Shown here: one piece after another, positions 1-7,753 of the stretch
Numbering within the stretch: position 1 is the stretch's first letter
How the letters are laid out: the number at the start of each line of letters is the position of its first letter
DNA from: RGIG6374 sp045600965
GTDB taxonomy: Bacteria; Bacteroidota; Bacteroidia; Bacteroidales; UBA932
Length of the DNA: 9,907 nt
Direction of reading: 5' to 3'
Assembly: GCA_045600965.1 (NCBI GenBank)
Contig: JAZRYW010000010.1
Location: forward strand, 1 to 9,907
Notes under the pieces: generated by a model
The model's input: the letters and a program-made list of their open reading frames with translations, nothing else
The model's database searches: none
Told to the model about the DNA's origin: nothing
Position numbers and translations under genes: made by a program

Positions 1-116
1 GGTAAAAGATTTATGAAGGATTGTTTATGGATTTTGAATGCGAAATGAAGGAGCGTAGCGGGCTACGTGACTGAATGACAAATTCAAAGGACGAAACAAG
101 ACTCATAAAGATTACC
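1..116 (+). repeat. Long hairpin repeat with tandem G.A steps, copy 1
   Basis: The whole stretch folds on itself almost in register. The tip is CGTAG (54-58) pairing CTACG (63-67). Below it come G53.T68, tandem G.A (51-52 with 69-70), G50-C71, A49-T72, tandem G.A (47-48 with 73-74), then T46-A75 and A45-T76. After a short internal loop, 33-39 pairs 82-88. Further tandem G.A steps follow at 30-31/90-91, 19-20/100-101 and 8-9/110-111, with paired blocks between them (21-26 with 94-99, 10-15 with 104-109, GGT 1-3 with ACC 114-116). Single-A bulges occur at 27 and 16. A diverged copy with the same plan lies at 9793-9902. The left end touches the window edge, so the element may be longer. It lies just past the stop of the symporter gene. 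Function unknown; a structured RNA or a REP-like single-stranded-DNA element are the main options. Confidence 0.75.
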
Positions 117-126
117 AAGTTATTTT

Positions 127-1485
127 TTAAGAATGACTTAAGGGGAATTTATATGTCAGATAGCCCATAATCACGGCAATGACTGCGGGAATCAGGGAAA
201 AGAGAGACCAGACCATCGTCTTGACGGACTCCGTCACCGAGGCCGGGTCGATGACCGTGTTGCCGAAACTGTCCTGTATCATATTGGCGCCTGCCAGAGC
301 GAGCAGCAGGGCAACCAGAGAGCCGGAAACCGCACTGCCGAGTTTCTGGGCCATAGTGCCGGAAGAGAAGATCAGTCCGGTTGACGATGTCCCGAACTTT
401 TCCGTGGCATAGTCGGCCACGTCGGCATACATACTCCACAGCAGGGGGGAGTAGATGCCTATTCCTATGGATGTCAGAATGACAGCCGCTATCATCACCC
501 ATATCCAGGCGGGATCCATAGGTATGAAGAAGAATGCGACGGAGGTGACGATGCATATCGCGACGGCCAGCAGGAAGGCTTTCCTCTTGGAGCCGACGGC
601 AGCGGTGATCCTGGGCGAAAGTCCGCCGAATATCATACAGGCCACCTCTCCGAAGGCCATAAGCACCGTGTAGTTGATTATCAGGCTGCCTGCAGTCACG
701 TCGCCGCCGAGGCAGTAGGACACCATATATCCTGCAACGGCATAGCGGAAGCCGTTGAAGAAATTGGTCAGTATGCCTATTGCTGTCAGATAGAGCCAGG
801 GACGGTTCCTGAAAAGGTTGGCGAACTGCGAGAACGAATATTTCTCTGCCCGCACAGGCTTGAGCCTCTCCCTGGTGAAAAGGCCGCAGAGAAGCGTCAG
901 AACGGCCGCAATGATGCCGAACACCGCGCCGAGGACGGCATACTGGTGAGCCTCCGTGCCGCCCACCATCTTCTGCAGATAGGGGAAGGACAGCAGGGTG
1001 ATGAAACCCATGGCGTACGCTCCGACCATACGGAACGACGAGAACCTGTTCTTTTCGTCATCGTCATCGGTCATCACGCCGAGGAGCGAGCCGTAGGGCA
1101 CGTTGACGGCGGTGTAGACGGCCATCATCAGCAGATAGAGAGCGTAGGCGTAGATCCTCTTTCCCTCGGGGCTGAAGTCGGGGGTGAAAAGCAGCAGGGC
1201 GAATACCAGACCGAGAGGTATGGAACCGAATATGAGCCAGGGACGGTAGGTGCCCCAGCGCGACTGCGTCCTGTCCGCAAGACTTCCCATCAGGGGGTCC
1301 GTCACGACGTCGAACAGCCTTGCGATGAGCATCAGGGCCGCTGCGTCGGCGAATGTCAGTCCGAAAACGTTGGTGAAGAAAAGGGGGAAGGCGATTGACA
1401 TTATCTTCCAGGTTATGCCGCCTGCGGCCGCATCTCCCATAGCGTATGCAATCTTTTCAAAAAGAGAGGTCTTCTGTGTGGCCAT
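127..1485 (-). CDS. GPH-family (MelB-like) sugar:cation symporter, MFS
   Basis: A 452-residue, strongly hydrophobic inner-membrane protein of the glycoside-pentoside-hexuronide:cation symporter family, expected to have 12 membrane helices. The family signature is clear: ARLFDVVTDPLMG followed by DRTQSRWGTYRPW (about residues 55-83). D59 and D63 match the two cation-binding aspartates of MelB (D55, D59). The helix-4 motif reads VNVPYGSL, with N128 where MelB has the sugar-binding D124; the NVPYGSL form is common in glycoside and xyloside members. An acidic DDDDE loop follows at about 140-144. The ATG at 1483-1485 gives the normal MATQKTSLFEKIAYAMGD N-terminus. The gene is divergent from the GH31 glycosidase, so it probably imports a sugar that enzyme releases, driven by Na+ or H+. 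The exact substrate cannot be read from the sequence; xylose, isoprimeverose or a glucoside are plausible. Confidence 0.9.
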   Translation of the reverse strand: MATQKTSLFEKIAYAMGDAAAGGITWKIMSIAFPLFFTNVFGLTFADAAALMLIARLFDVVTDPLMGSLADRTQSRWGTYRPWLIFGSIPLGLVFALLLFTPDFSPEGKRIYAYALYLLMMAVYTAVNVPYGSLLGVMTDDDDEKNRFSSFRMVGAYAMGFITLLSFPYLQKMVGGTEAHQYAVLGAVFGIIAAVLTLLCGLFTRERLKPVRAEKYSFSQFANLFRNRPWLYLTAIGILTNFFNGFRYAVAGYMVSYCLGGDVTAGSLIINYTVLMAFGEVACMIFGGLSPRITAAVGSKRKAFLLAVAICIVTSVAFFFIPMDPAWIWVMIAAVILTSIGIGIYSPLLWSMYADVADYATEKFGTSSTGLIFSSGTMAQKLGSAVSGSLVALLLALAGANMIQDSFGNTVIDPASVTESVKTMVWSLFSLIPAVIAVIMGYLTYKFPLSHS

Positions 1486-1502
1486 AATATTTCAGAAATT
1501 AT

Positions 1503-1518
1503 CCATAAATATGGCCAT
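1503..1518. promoter_or_regulatory. Overlapping palindromes in the divergent intergenic region (possible operator)
   Basis: CCATA-AA-TATGG (1503-1514) overlaps the perfect 8-bp palindrome ATGGCCAT (1511-1518). They lie between the divergent symporter and GH31 starts, about where the -33 region of the GH31 promoter candidate would fall. A shared operator is possible, but the region is AT-rich and this is one instance only. Confidence 0.3.
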
Positions 1519-1525
1519 TTTTATT

Positions 1526-1533
1526 TAATTTTG
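1526..1533 (+). promoter_or_regulatory. Candidate Bacteroidota -7 box for the GH31 gene
   Basis: TAATTTTG matches the Bacteroidota -7 consensus TAnnTTTG exactly. It would place transcription start near 1540 and give a leader of about 36 nt before the ATG at 1577. No TTTG -33 box is seen at the expected distance, and the surroundings are AT-rich, so a chance match is possible. Confidence 0.4.
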
Positions 1534-1576
1534 GTACTACTATTTTGCTTTTCGCTGTAAAAAACCCTTTTCGAAT

Positions 1577-4369
1577 ATGTTTGTCCGCATTTTTACAATT
1601 TTCGCAGCCGCTCTTCTGACGGCCGCCTGCTCAAGCCCCAACGTGATTTCAGTCACCACCGGCCAGGGTACCACCCGGGTGGAGGCTGTCGCCGAAGGCA
1701 TCTTCCACGTCGTCTCCACACCCCGCGGCGCCGGGAAAAGGACTGAAGCGTCACTGTGCGTCCTTGAGCAGACGGACATTCCCCAATGCGCAAAGAATGA
1801 AAATCCCTCCTATATCGAACTTTCCTGCGGCCTGACAAGCGCCAGGATAGACAAAAAGGACGGGAAAGTGACCTTCTTTCGCGGCACGGAGGAGATACTC
1901 GCCGAGAATTCACGCAGTTTCACACCCTTCACGGCTTCAGGGCAGAGCGCCTTCACCGTCCGCCAGACCTTCTCCTCCCCGGATGACGAGGCTTTCTACG
2001 GCCTTGGGCAGCATCAGGCCGACCAGTGGAACTACAAGGGAAAGAATGAGGAACTGTATCAATACAACACCAAGATATCAGTGCCTTTCGTAGTGTCCTC
2101 CCGCCGCTACGGCATACTTTGGGACAGTTACAGCTTCTGCCGCTGGGGTGATCCGCGGCCCTATGCCTCACTTGCGGAGGCCTTCATCCTCTACGACAGG
2201 GACGGGGCGGAAGGAGCCCTGACCGGCACCTACACCGCCGCCGACGGACAGGTTCTCGTGCGCAGGGAAAGCGCCCTGGAACAGGAATTCCTCCGCACGC
2301 CGCAGTGCGACGTGGTGATCAACTCGCCCGAGGGATTCCCCTTCGGAGGGTCGAACGTGCTTTTTGAAGGCTCTCTGGAGGCAAAGGCGTCCGGCATACA
2401 CGACTTCTACCTCTATTATGCAGGCTACACGAAGGTGTTCGTGGACGGAAGGGAGGTCGTTCCGGAAATATGGCGCACAGCCTGGAACCCCAACGGACGG
2501 AAGTTCAGCCTCGATATGCAGGAAGGCGTCCGGACACCCATACGCATAGAGTGGATACCTGATGGCGGCGTGAGCTACAACTCCCTGCGCGTGCTCAGCC
2601 CTGTGTCGGAGCAGGAGCGCTCGCAGATGAGCTGGTGGGGCGAGATGCAGGATGCCATCGACTATTATTTCATATCCGGCGAGAGCATCGACTCCGTCAT
2701 CGGAGGCTACCGCACCCTGACGGGAAAGAGCCCCATCGTGCCTAAATGGGCCCTCGGATACTGGCAGAGCCGCGAACGCTACACCTCGCAGGACGAGATA
2801 CTTTCCGTCCTCAAGGAGTTCAGGGACAGGAACATCCCCATCGACAACATAGTGCAGGACTGGCAGTACTGGCTTCCCGACCAGTGGGGAAGCCACGAAT
2901 TCGACCCCGCCCGATTCCCCGACCCGAAGGCTATGGTGGACAGCATACACGCCCTCTCCGGCAGGTTTATGATATCCGTATGGCCCAAATTCTACGTGGG
3001 AACGGAACACTTCGACGAAATGGACAGCAAAGGCTGGATATACCGCAAGGCCGTCGACGACAAGGTGATAGACTGGCTCGGCTATGAGCAGTCGTTCTAT
3101 GACGCATACTCCGAGGGCGCGCGCAAGCTCTTCTGGCAACAGATGAAGGACCACCTCCTGCCTCTGGGAGTGGACGCCTGGTGGATGGACGCCAGCGAGC
3201 CGAACATCCACGACTGCACCGATATGGACTACCGCAAGGCTCTCTGCGGCCCCACCGCCCTCGGAGCGTCGGACAAGTATTTCAACGCATATGCGCTTAT
3301 GAACGCACAGGCCATCTACGAAGGCCAGCGCAGGGACGCTCCCGAAAAGCGCGTGTTCCTGCTGACCCGCAACGGATTCGCCGGCCTGCAGAGATATTCC
3401 ACCGCATCCTGGAGCGGCGACATAGGAACCCGCTGGGAGGATATGAAGGCCCAGATAAGCGCCGGCCTGAACTATTCCATCTCAGGCATCCCCTTCTGGG
3501 GACAGGATATCGGAGGATTCAGCGTGGAGAACAGATATGTGTCGGCACAACTCATTTTCGACCGCACCGGTGAGGTGACGGACGATCTCAGGGAATGGCG
3601 CGAACTCCAGGCCAGATGGCACGAGTGGGGTGTGTTCTGCCCCCTGTACCGCGCCCACGGACAGTTCCCCTACCGCGAACCCTGGAACATCGCCCCCGAG
3701 AATGACCGGACTTACGACATCATCGTCTCCACCGACCAATACCGCTACCGCCTGATTCCATATCTCTATTCCCTCGCGGCAAAGGTTCATTTCGACGATT
3801 ACACCATTATGAGGCCTCTGGTGATGGATTTCACCGACGATGCCGTCGCACGTGAGGTTTCCGACCAGTTCCTGTGCGGTCCGGCCATAATGGTATGTCC
3901 CGTCTATGAATACGGCGCCCGCTCGCGCGAGGTCTATCTGCCCGAAGGCGGATGGTATGACGCATTCACCGGAGAACGCCTCGAAGGGGGAAGAAGAATC
4001 CTCTCGCCGGCCCCTGTCGACAGGATACCCCTCTATTACCGTGCGGGCAGCATACTCGTGACGGGCCCTGTCGTGCAGAACACCTCCCAGGCGCAGGACA
4101 ACCTCAGGGTGAGGGTGTTCCCCGGAGCGGACGCCGACTTCACGGTGTATGAGGACGACGGCGTATCATACGCCTATGAGCAGGGGGCATTCAGGACATT
4201 CAACCTGCATTGGGACGACGCGCGCAGCACCCTGACCATAGGGAGCGCGGAAGGATCCTTCCCCGGAATGCCTGCAACGAAAAAACTGCTTGTGATGGTC
4301 GAGGGTATGGACCCCGGCACATACAAGGCAGTTTCTTACGAAGGACAGGAAATGGAACTGGCTTTCTAG
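1577..4369 (+). CDS. GH31 glycosidase with inserted PA14 domain, probable alpha-xylosidase, lipoprotein
   Basis: A 930-residue retaining alpha-glycosidase of family GH31. Residues 1-18 form a lipoprotein signal (hydrophobic core, then LLTAAC with C18 as the lipidated cysteine). The next residues, SSPNV, lack the acidic stretch of the Bacteroidota surface-export signal, so a periplasm-facing lipoprotein is likely. Domain order: N-terminal beta domain; PA14 insert at about 237-348; catalytic barrel from about 385 to 720; then C-terminal beta domains ending in a DUF5110-type segment (YEDDGVSYAYEQG). The predicted nucleophile is D538 in WWMDASEPN and the predicted acid/base is D615 in WSGDIGTRWE. 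DASEP rather than the DMNEP of typical alpha-glucosidases, plus the PA14 insert seen in Cellvibrio Xyl31A and in Bacteroides xyloglucan-locus GH31 enzymes, favours alpha-xylosidase. Alpha-glucosidase activity cannot be excluded. No SusC/SusD pair is visible here. The gene ends on a TAG shared with the convergent gene. Confidence 0.9.
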   Translation: MFVRIFTIFAAALLTAACSSPNVISVTTGQGTTRVEAVAEGIFHVVSTPRGAGKRTEASLCVLEQTDIPQCAKNENPSYIELSCGLTSARIDKKDGKVTFFRGTEEILAENSRSFTPFTASGQSAFTVRQTFSSPDDEAFYGLGQHQADQWNYKGKNEELYQYNTKISVPFVVSSRRYGILWDSYSFCRWGDPRPYASLAEAFILYDRDGAEGALTGTYTAADGQVLVRRESALEQEFLRTPQCDVVINSPEGFPFGGSNVLFEGSLEAKASGIHDFYLYYAGYTKVFVDGREVVPEIWRTAWNPNGRKFSLDMQEGVRTPIRIEWIPDGGVSYNSLRVLSPVSEQERSQMSWWGEMQDAIDYYFISGESIDSVIGGYRTLTGKSPIVPKWALGYWQSRERYTSQDEILSVLKEFRDRNIPIDNIVQDWQYWLPDQWGSHEFDPARFPDPKAMVDSIHALSGRFMISVWPKFYVGTEHFDEMDSKGWIYRKAVDDKVIDWLGYEQSFYDAYSEGARKLFWQQMKDHLLPLGVDAWWMDASEPNIHDCTDMDYRKALCGPTALGASDKYFNAYALMNAQAIYEGQRRDAPEKRVFLLTRNGFAGLQRYSTASWSGDIGTRWEDMKAQISAGLNYSISGIPFWGQDIGGFSVENRYVSAQLIFDRTGEVTDDLREWRELQARWHEWGVFCPLYRAHGQFPYREPWNIAPENDRTYDIIVSTDQYRYRLIPYLYSLAAKVHFDDYTIMRPLVMDFTDDAVAREVSDQFLCGPAIMVCPVYEYGARSREVYLPEGGWYDAFTGERLEGGRRILSPAPVDRIPLYYRAGSILVTGPVVQNTSQAQDNLRVRVFPGADADFTVYEDDGVSYAYEQGAFRTFNLHWDDARSTLTIGSAEGSFPGMPATKKLLVMVEGMDPGTYKAVSYEGQEMELAF

Positions 4370-5904
4370 ATTTTCTCGAAAAGAGCCCTGTAATCCACCT
4401 TCTGAGCTATCATACCGCGCAGCTGCGCGATGGGGACGCGTTCCTGCTCCATCGTGTCGCGGTCGCGTACGGTGACGCAGTTGTCCACGAGGGTGTCGTG
4501 GTCGACGGTGACGCAATAGGGCGTACCGATTGCATCCTGCCGGCGGTAGCGCTTTCCTATGGAATCCTTTTCATCATACTGGCAGTTGAATTCATACTGC
4601 AGGTCGGAGAGTATCTCCTGAGCCTTCTCCGGAAGGCCGTCCTTCTTGACAAGGGGCATAATGGCCACCTTGACGGGAGCCAGGGCTGCGGGAAGCCTGA
4701 GGACGACGCGCACGTCACCGCCTTCGAGGGCCTCTTCGCAATATGATGCCGAGAACACTGCAAGGAACATACGGTCAAGACCGATGGAGGTCTCGATGAC
4801 GTAGGGAGTGTAGTTCTCGTTGGTTTCGGGGTCGAAATACTGTATCTTGCGGCCGCTGAACTTCTGGTGCTGGCTCAAGTCGAAGTTCGTCCTTGAGTGT
4901 ATGCCTTCGAGCTCCTTGAATCCGAAGGGGAAGTCGAATTCGATATCGGTTGCGGCGTTGGCATAGTGGGCAAGCTTCTCGTGGTCGTGGAAACGGTATT
5001 TCTCATCACCAAGGCCGAGGGCCTTGTGCCATTTCAGACGGGTCTCCTTCCATTTTGCGAACCATTCGAGCTCGCTGCCCGGACGTACGAAGAACTGCAT
5101 CTCCATCTGTTCGAACTCCCTCATACGGAAGATGAACTGACGGGCCACTATCTCGTTGCGGAAGGCCTTTCCTATCTGCGCTATTCCGAATGGAACCTTC
5201 ATACGGCCGGTCTTCTGCACGTTGAGAAAGTTTACGAATATGCCCTGTGCGGTTTCGGGGCGGAGATATATGCTGCCCACACCTCCGTCCACATTGCCCA
5301 GCTGGGTGCTGAACATAAGGTTGAACTGGCGCACGTCGGTCCAGTTGCGGGTGCCCGATATGGGGCACGCTATCTCGCAGTCGACGATAAGCTGGCGGAG
5401 GGCGGCGAGGTCGTTGGCCTTCAGGGCCTCGTTCATACGGTTGTTGACCTCATCCCTCCTGGCCTGACTGCGAAGGACATTGGGGTTGGTGGCGCGGAAC
5501 TGGGCCTCGTCGAACGACTCACCCCATTTGCGGCGGCCCTTCTCCACTTCCTTCTCTATCTTCTCGTCTATACGGGCTATGTAATCCTCCAGAAGGACAT
5601 CTGCGCGATAACGCTTCTTCGAATCCTTGTTGTCGATAAGGGGATCGTTGAAGGCGCCCACGTGGCCGGAAGCCTCCCAGATGCGGGGATGCATAAAGAT
5701 GGCGCTGTCTATGCCGACAATGTTGGTATGCAGGCGGACCATCGCGTCCCACCAGTATTTCTTGATATTGTTCTTCAGTTCGGAACCATACTGTCCGTAA
5801 TCATACACGGCGCTCAGGCCGTCATAAATCTCGCTTGAGGGGAATATGAATCCGTATTCCTTGGCGTGGGACACTATGTTCTTGAAAAGTTCGTCCTGTG
5901 TCAT
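4366..5904 (-). CDS. glyQS: Glycine--tRNA ligase, single-chain dimeric type
   Basis: Charges tRNA-Gly with glycine in the cytoplasm. The 512-residue protein is the homodimeric class II enzyme, not the two-gene GlyQ/GlyS form. Visible motifs: WEASGHVGAFNDPLID (75-90), RPETAQG (215-221), class II motif 2 FRNE (248-251), motif 3 with GLDR (375-378), and a C-terminal anticodon-binding domain from about 410 that includes GKRYRRQDAIGTPYCVTVD (450-468). Before motif 1 there is CPISGTRNW (180-188), where many relatives carry a CPxCG zinc-type knuckle. The ATG at 5902-5904 gives a normal N-terminus. It follows the acyl-CoA synthetase gene by 12 bp on the same strand, so the two are probably cotranscribed. 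Its TAG stop overlaps the convergent GH31 stop. Confidence 0.96.
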   Translation of the reverse strand: MTQDELFKNIVSHAKEYGFIFPSSEIYDGLSAVYDYGQYGSELKNNIKKYWWDAMVRLHTNIVGIDSAIFMHPRIWEASGHVGAFNDPLIDNKDSKKRYRADVLLEDYIARIDEKIEKEVEKGRRKWGESFDEAQFRATNPNVLRSQARRDEVNNRMNEALKANDLAALRQLIVDCEIACPISGTRNWTDVRQFNLMFSTQLGNVDGGVGSIYLRPETAQGIFVNFLNVQKTGRMKVPFGIAQIGKAFRNEIVARQFIFRMREFEQMEMQFFVRPGSELEWFAKWKETRLKWHKALGLGDEKYRFHDHEKLAHYANAATDIEFDFPFGFKELEGIHSRTNFDLSQHQKFSGRKIQYFDPETNENYTPYVIETSIGLDRMFLAVFSASYCEEALEGGDVRVVLRLPAALAPVKVAIMPLVKKDGLPEKAQEILSDLQYEFNCQYDEKDSIGKRYRRQDAIGTPYCVTVDHDTLVDNCVTVRDRDTMEQERVPIAQLRGMIAQKVDYRALFEKI

Positions 5905-5916
5905 ATTAGAAGCTTC

Positions 5917-7686
5917 TTAATATATTTCCTTTATAAGACTGTCATATTTTTCCATCAGACGGGCCCTCTTGAGCTTGAGGGTCTGTGAAAGAAGATTGTT
6001 GGCCACCGTCCACTCGTCGCAGGCCAGCCTTTCACGCTTTATCTGCTCGTGGAATGCAAGCTGGCGGTTGACCTTTTCCACCTCCTGGTGGATGAAATCC
6101 ACAACAGGCTGCTTGTGGATGAGGTCATCGTGGCTGTCAAAGCTGATTTTCTGATGTTTTGCCCAATCCGTAAGAGCCTGGAAATCAGGAACTATGATGG
6201 CTGAAGCGAATTTCTGCCTCTCTCCTATCACCATCGCGTTCTCTATGTACGGAGACTCCTTGAGAAGGTTCTCGATGACCTGAGGAGCCACATACTTTCC
6301 GGCTGAAAGCTTGAATATCTCCTTCTTGCGGTCGGTTATTTTGAGGTATTTCCCGTCCTGAAGATATCCTATGTCACCCGTGTGGAGCCAGCCGTCCCTG
6401 TCGATGACTTCGGCCGTGGCAGCCTCGTTCTTGTAGTATCCGAGCATCACGTGAGGTCCTCTTGTGAGGATTTCACCGTCCTCGGCGAACGAAAGCTCGG
6501 TGCCCTGCAGCTTCACGCCGACAGTGCCTATGACATTGATGCCGTCCATAGGGCTGTTCACGGCTATCACGGGTGAACTCTCCGTCATCCCGTATCCCTC
6601 GAATATGCGAAGCTGGGCGGCATTGAAGCATTTGATGATATTGGCGCGTATGGACGAGCCTCCGCTTACTATCACCATATCGTGACCGCCGAAATTCTCA
6701 CGCCATTTGCTGTAGACAAGTTTGTCGAACAGTTTCAGACGCAGCAGATATATCGGGCGGCGGTTGTAGAAGTTGAATCTGTTGGCGAACTTCCAGGCGC
6801 GACGGTAAATCAGGCGGCTTATGCCCTTGAGACTGTTTCCGGCCGCCTCCAGCTTGCCGTACATCATCTCGAGGACACGCGGAACGGCGCAGAAACCGTC
6901 GGCGTGGCAGTCCCTGATGTCGCCCGCTATGGTTGAAAGGCCTTCGGCGTAGTAGATGCCTATGCCTAGCTCCTGGAACTCATAGTTCATCGTGCGCTCA
7001 TAGATGTGGCACAGCGGCAGGAAACTTACCATCCTGTGGCTGGAATTCTTGGTCTGCCGCACGGCGTGGCCGTGGGAGTTGAACACGAGGTTGTAGTGCG
7101 ACAGCATCACTCCCTTGGGCACTCCCGTGGTGCCGGAAGTGTATATCAGCGTCACGAACCGGTCGCGGTCTATGGTGGCCTTGTTATGCTCCACAACCGG
7201 GCCGTACTGCTCCCTGCCTCGCTCCCCTTTATCGAGGAGGCCGCTGAGGGTCATACGCCCGTCAGTGACATCGTCCATCATCACTATCTCGGCGGGATTG
7301 TCCATTTCCTGAACTATCGGGGCTATCTTGCGGTAAAGGGCCTCGCTGCCGCAGAAAATATAACGGACCTCGCTGTGATTGAATACGTAGAGGAAATCGT
7401 CGTGGCTGAGGGTGGGATATATCGGGACGTGGACCATACCCGCCAGGGCGACTGCCATATCCACAAAGTTCCATTCGGGACGGTTGGGCGTCACGGTAGC
7501 CACTTTGGTGAAGGGCTCCGCATTGAGGGAAAGCAGGGCATACGCCAAGGCGTGACTCTTGTTGTAATAGTCGTCGACGCTGTATCTTATCCATTCTCCG
7601 TGACTCCTCCTTGCAAGGATATCCTGCTTGTCAGGATACTTCAGGCGAAGGTTTGTCAGAAGATCGAAGGTCCTGGTTATTTCCAT
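5917..7686 (-). CDS. Long-chain fatty acid--CoA ligase (AMP-forming)
   Basis: An ANL-superfamily adenylate-forming enzyme of 589 residues that activates fatty acids to acyl-CoA through an acyl-AMP intermediate. Core motifs in order: the phosphate-binding loop YTSGTTGVPKG (182-192), GYGMTES (364-370), HTGD (435-438), and DRKKEIFKLSAGKYVAP (452-468), the signature of FACS-type long-chain synthetases. The end carries LSQTLKLKR (566-574), matching the LTPTLKLKR segment that holds the C-terminal catalytic lysine. No signal peptide or membrane helix is evident, so it is probably cytoplasmic or loosely membrane associated. Start is the ATG at 7684-7686 (MEITRTFDLL). A TATCTTTG promoter box lies about 22 bp upstream, which separates it from the SUF block; glycyl-tRNA synthetase follows after 12 bp. 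Chain-length preference cannot be read from the sequence. Confidence 0.93.
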   Translation of the reverse strand: MEITRTFDLLTNLRLKYPDKQDILARRSHGEWIRYSVDDYYNKSHALAYALLSLNAEPFTKVATVTPNRPEWNFVDMAVALAGMVHVPIYPTLSHDDFLYVFNHSEVRYIFCGSEALYRKIAPIVQEMDNPAEIVMMDDVTDGRMTLSGLLDKGERGREQYGPVVEHNKATIDRDRFVTLIYTSGTTGVPKGVMLSHYNLVFNSHGHAVRQTKNSSHRMVSFLPLCHIYERTMNYEFQELGIGIYYAEGLSTIAGDIRDCHADGFCAVPRVLEMMYGKLEAAGNSLKGISRLIYRRAWKFANRFNFYNRRPIYLLRLKLFDKLVYSKWRENFGGHDMVIVSGGSSIRANIIKCFNAAQLRIFEGYGMTESSPVIAVNSPMDGINVIGTVGVKLQGTELSFAEDGEILTRGPHVMLGYYKNEAATAEVIDRDGWLHTGDIGYLQDGKYLKITDRKKEIFKLSAGKYVAPQVIENLLKESPYIENAMVIGERQKFASAIIVPDFQALTDWAKHQKISFDSHDDLIHKQPVVDFIHQEVEKVNRQLAFHEQIKRERLACDEWTVANNLLSQTLKLKRARLMEKYDSLIKEIY

Positions 7687-7707
7687 ATTTCAGGTCTTAG
7701 TACTATG

Positions 7708-7715
7708 CAAAGATA
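7708..7715 (-). promoter_or_regulatory. Bacteroidota -7 box upstream of the acyl-CoA synthetase
   Basis: On the minus strand TATCTTTG matches TAnnTTTG exactly and is followed by CA. It predicts transcription start near 7700 and a leader of about 14 nt. The upstream -33 area is T-rich (two ATATTTTTT tracts around CCC) but has no clear TTTG. It lies in the 67-bp gap after the DUF59 stop, which supports a new transcription unit here. No hairpin terminator is seen in that gap. Confidence 0.6.
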
Positions 7716-7753
7716 AAAAAATATGGGAAAAAATATACTGCTTCTTACATACT

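Noticed and set aside
27..74. 15-codon mini-ORF (MDFECEMKERSGLRD) within repeat copy 1
   Set aside because: The matching ATG in copy 2 (9815) stops after six codons with a different sequence, so structure is conserved but a peptide is not.
1486..1510. Promoter box for the symporter on the minus strand
   Set aside because: The nearest match is TAATTTCTG, which does not fit TAnnTTTG; no exact box was found between the start and the GH31 side.
2168..3211. 347-codon open frame antisense to the GH31 gene
   Set aside because: It lies wholly inside the catalytic region of a clear GH31 gene, its translation shows no recognisable domain, and high GC opens the opposite frame.
4897..5838. 313-codon open frame antisense to glycyl-tRNA synthetase
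   Set aside because: Fully covered by an essential, motif-complete gene on the other strand; composition is that of a complement frame.
7006..7716. 236-codon open frame antisense to the acyl-CoA synthetase start
   Set aside because: Covers the N-terminal half of a clear gene and its promoter; no family features seen.
7687..7753. Intrinsic terminator after the DUF59 gene
   Set aside because: T-rich tracts are present on the minus strand, but no GC-rich stem precedes them.
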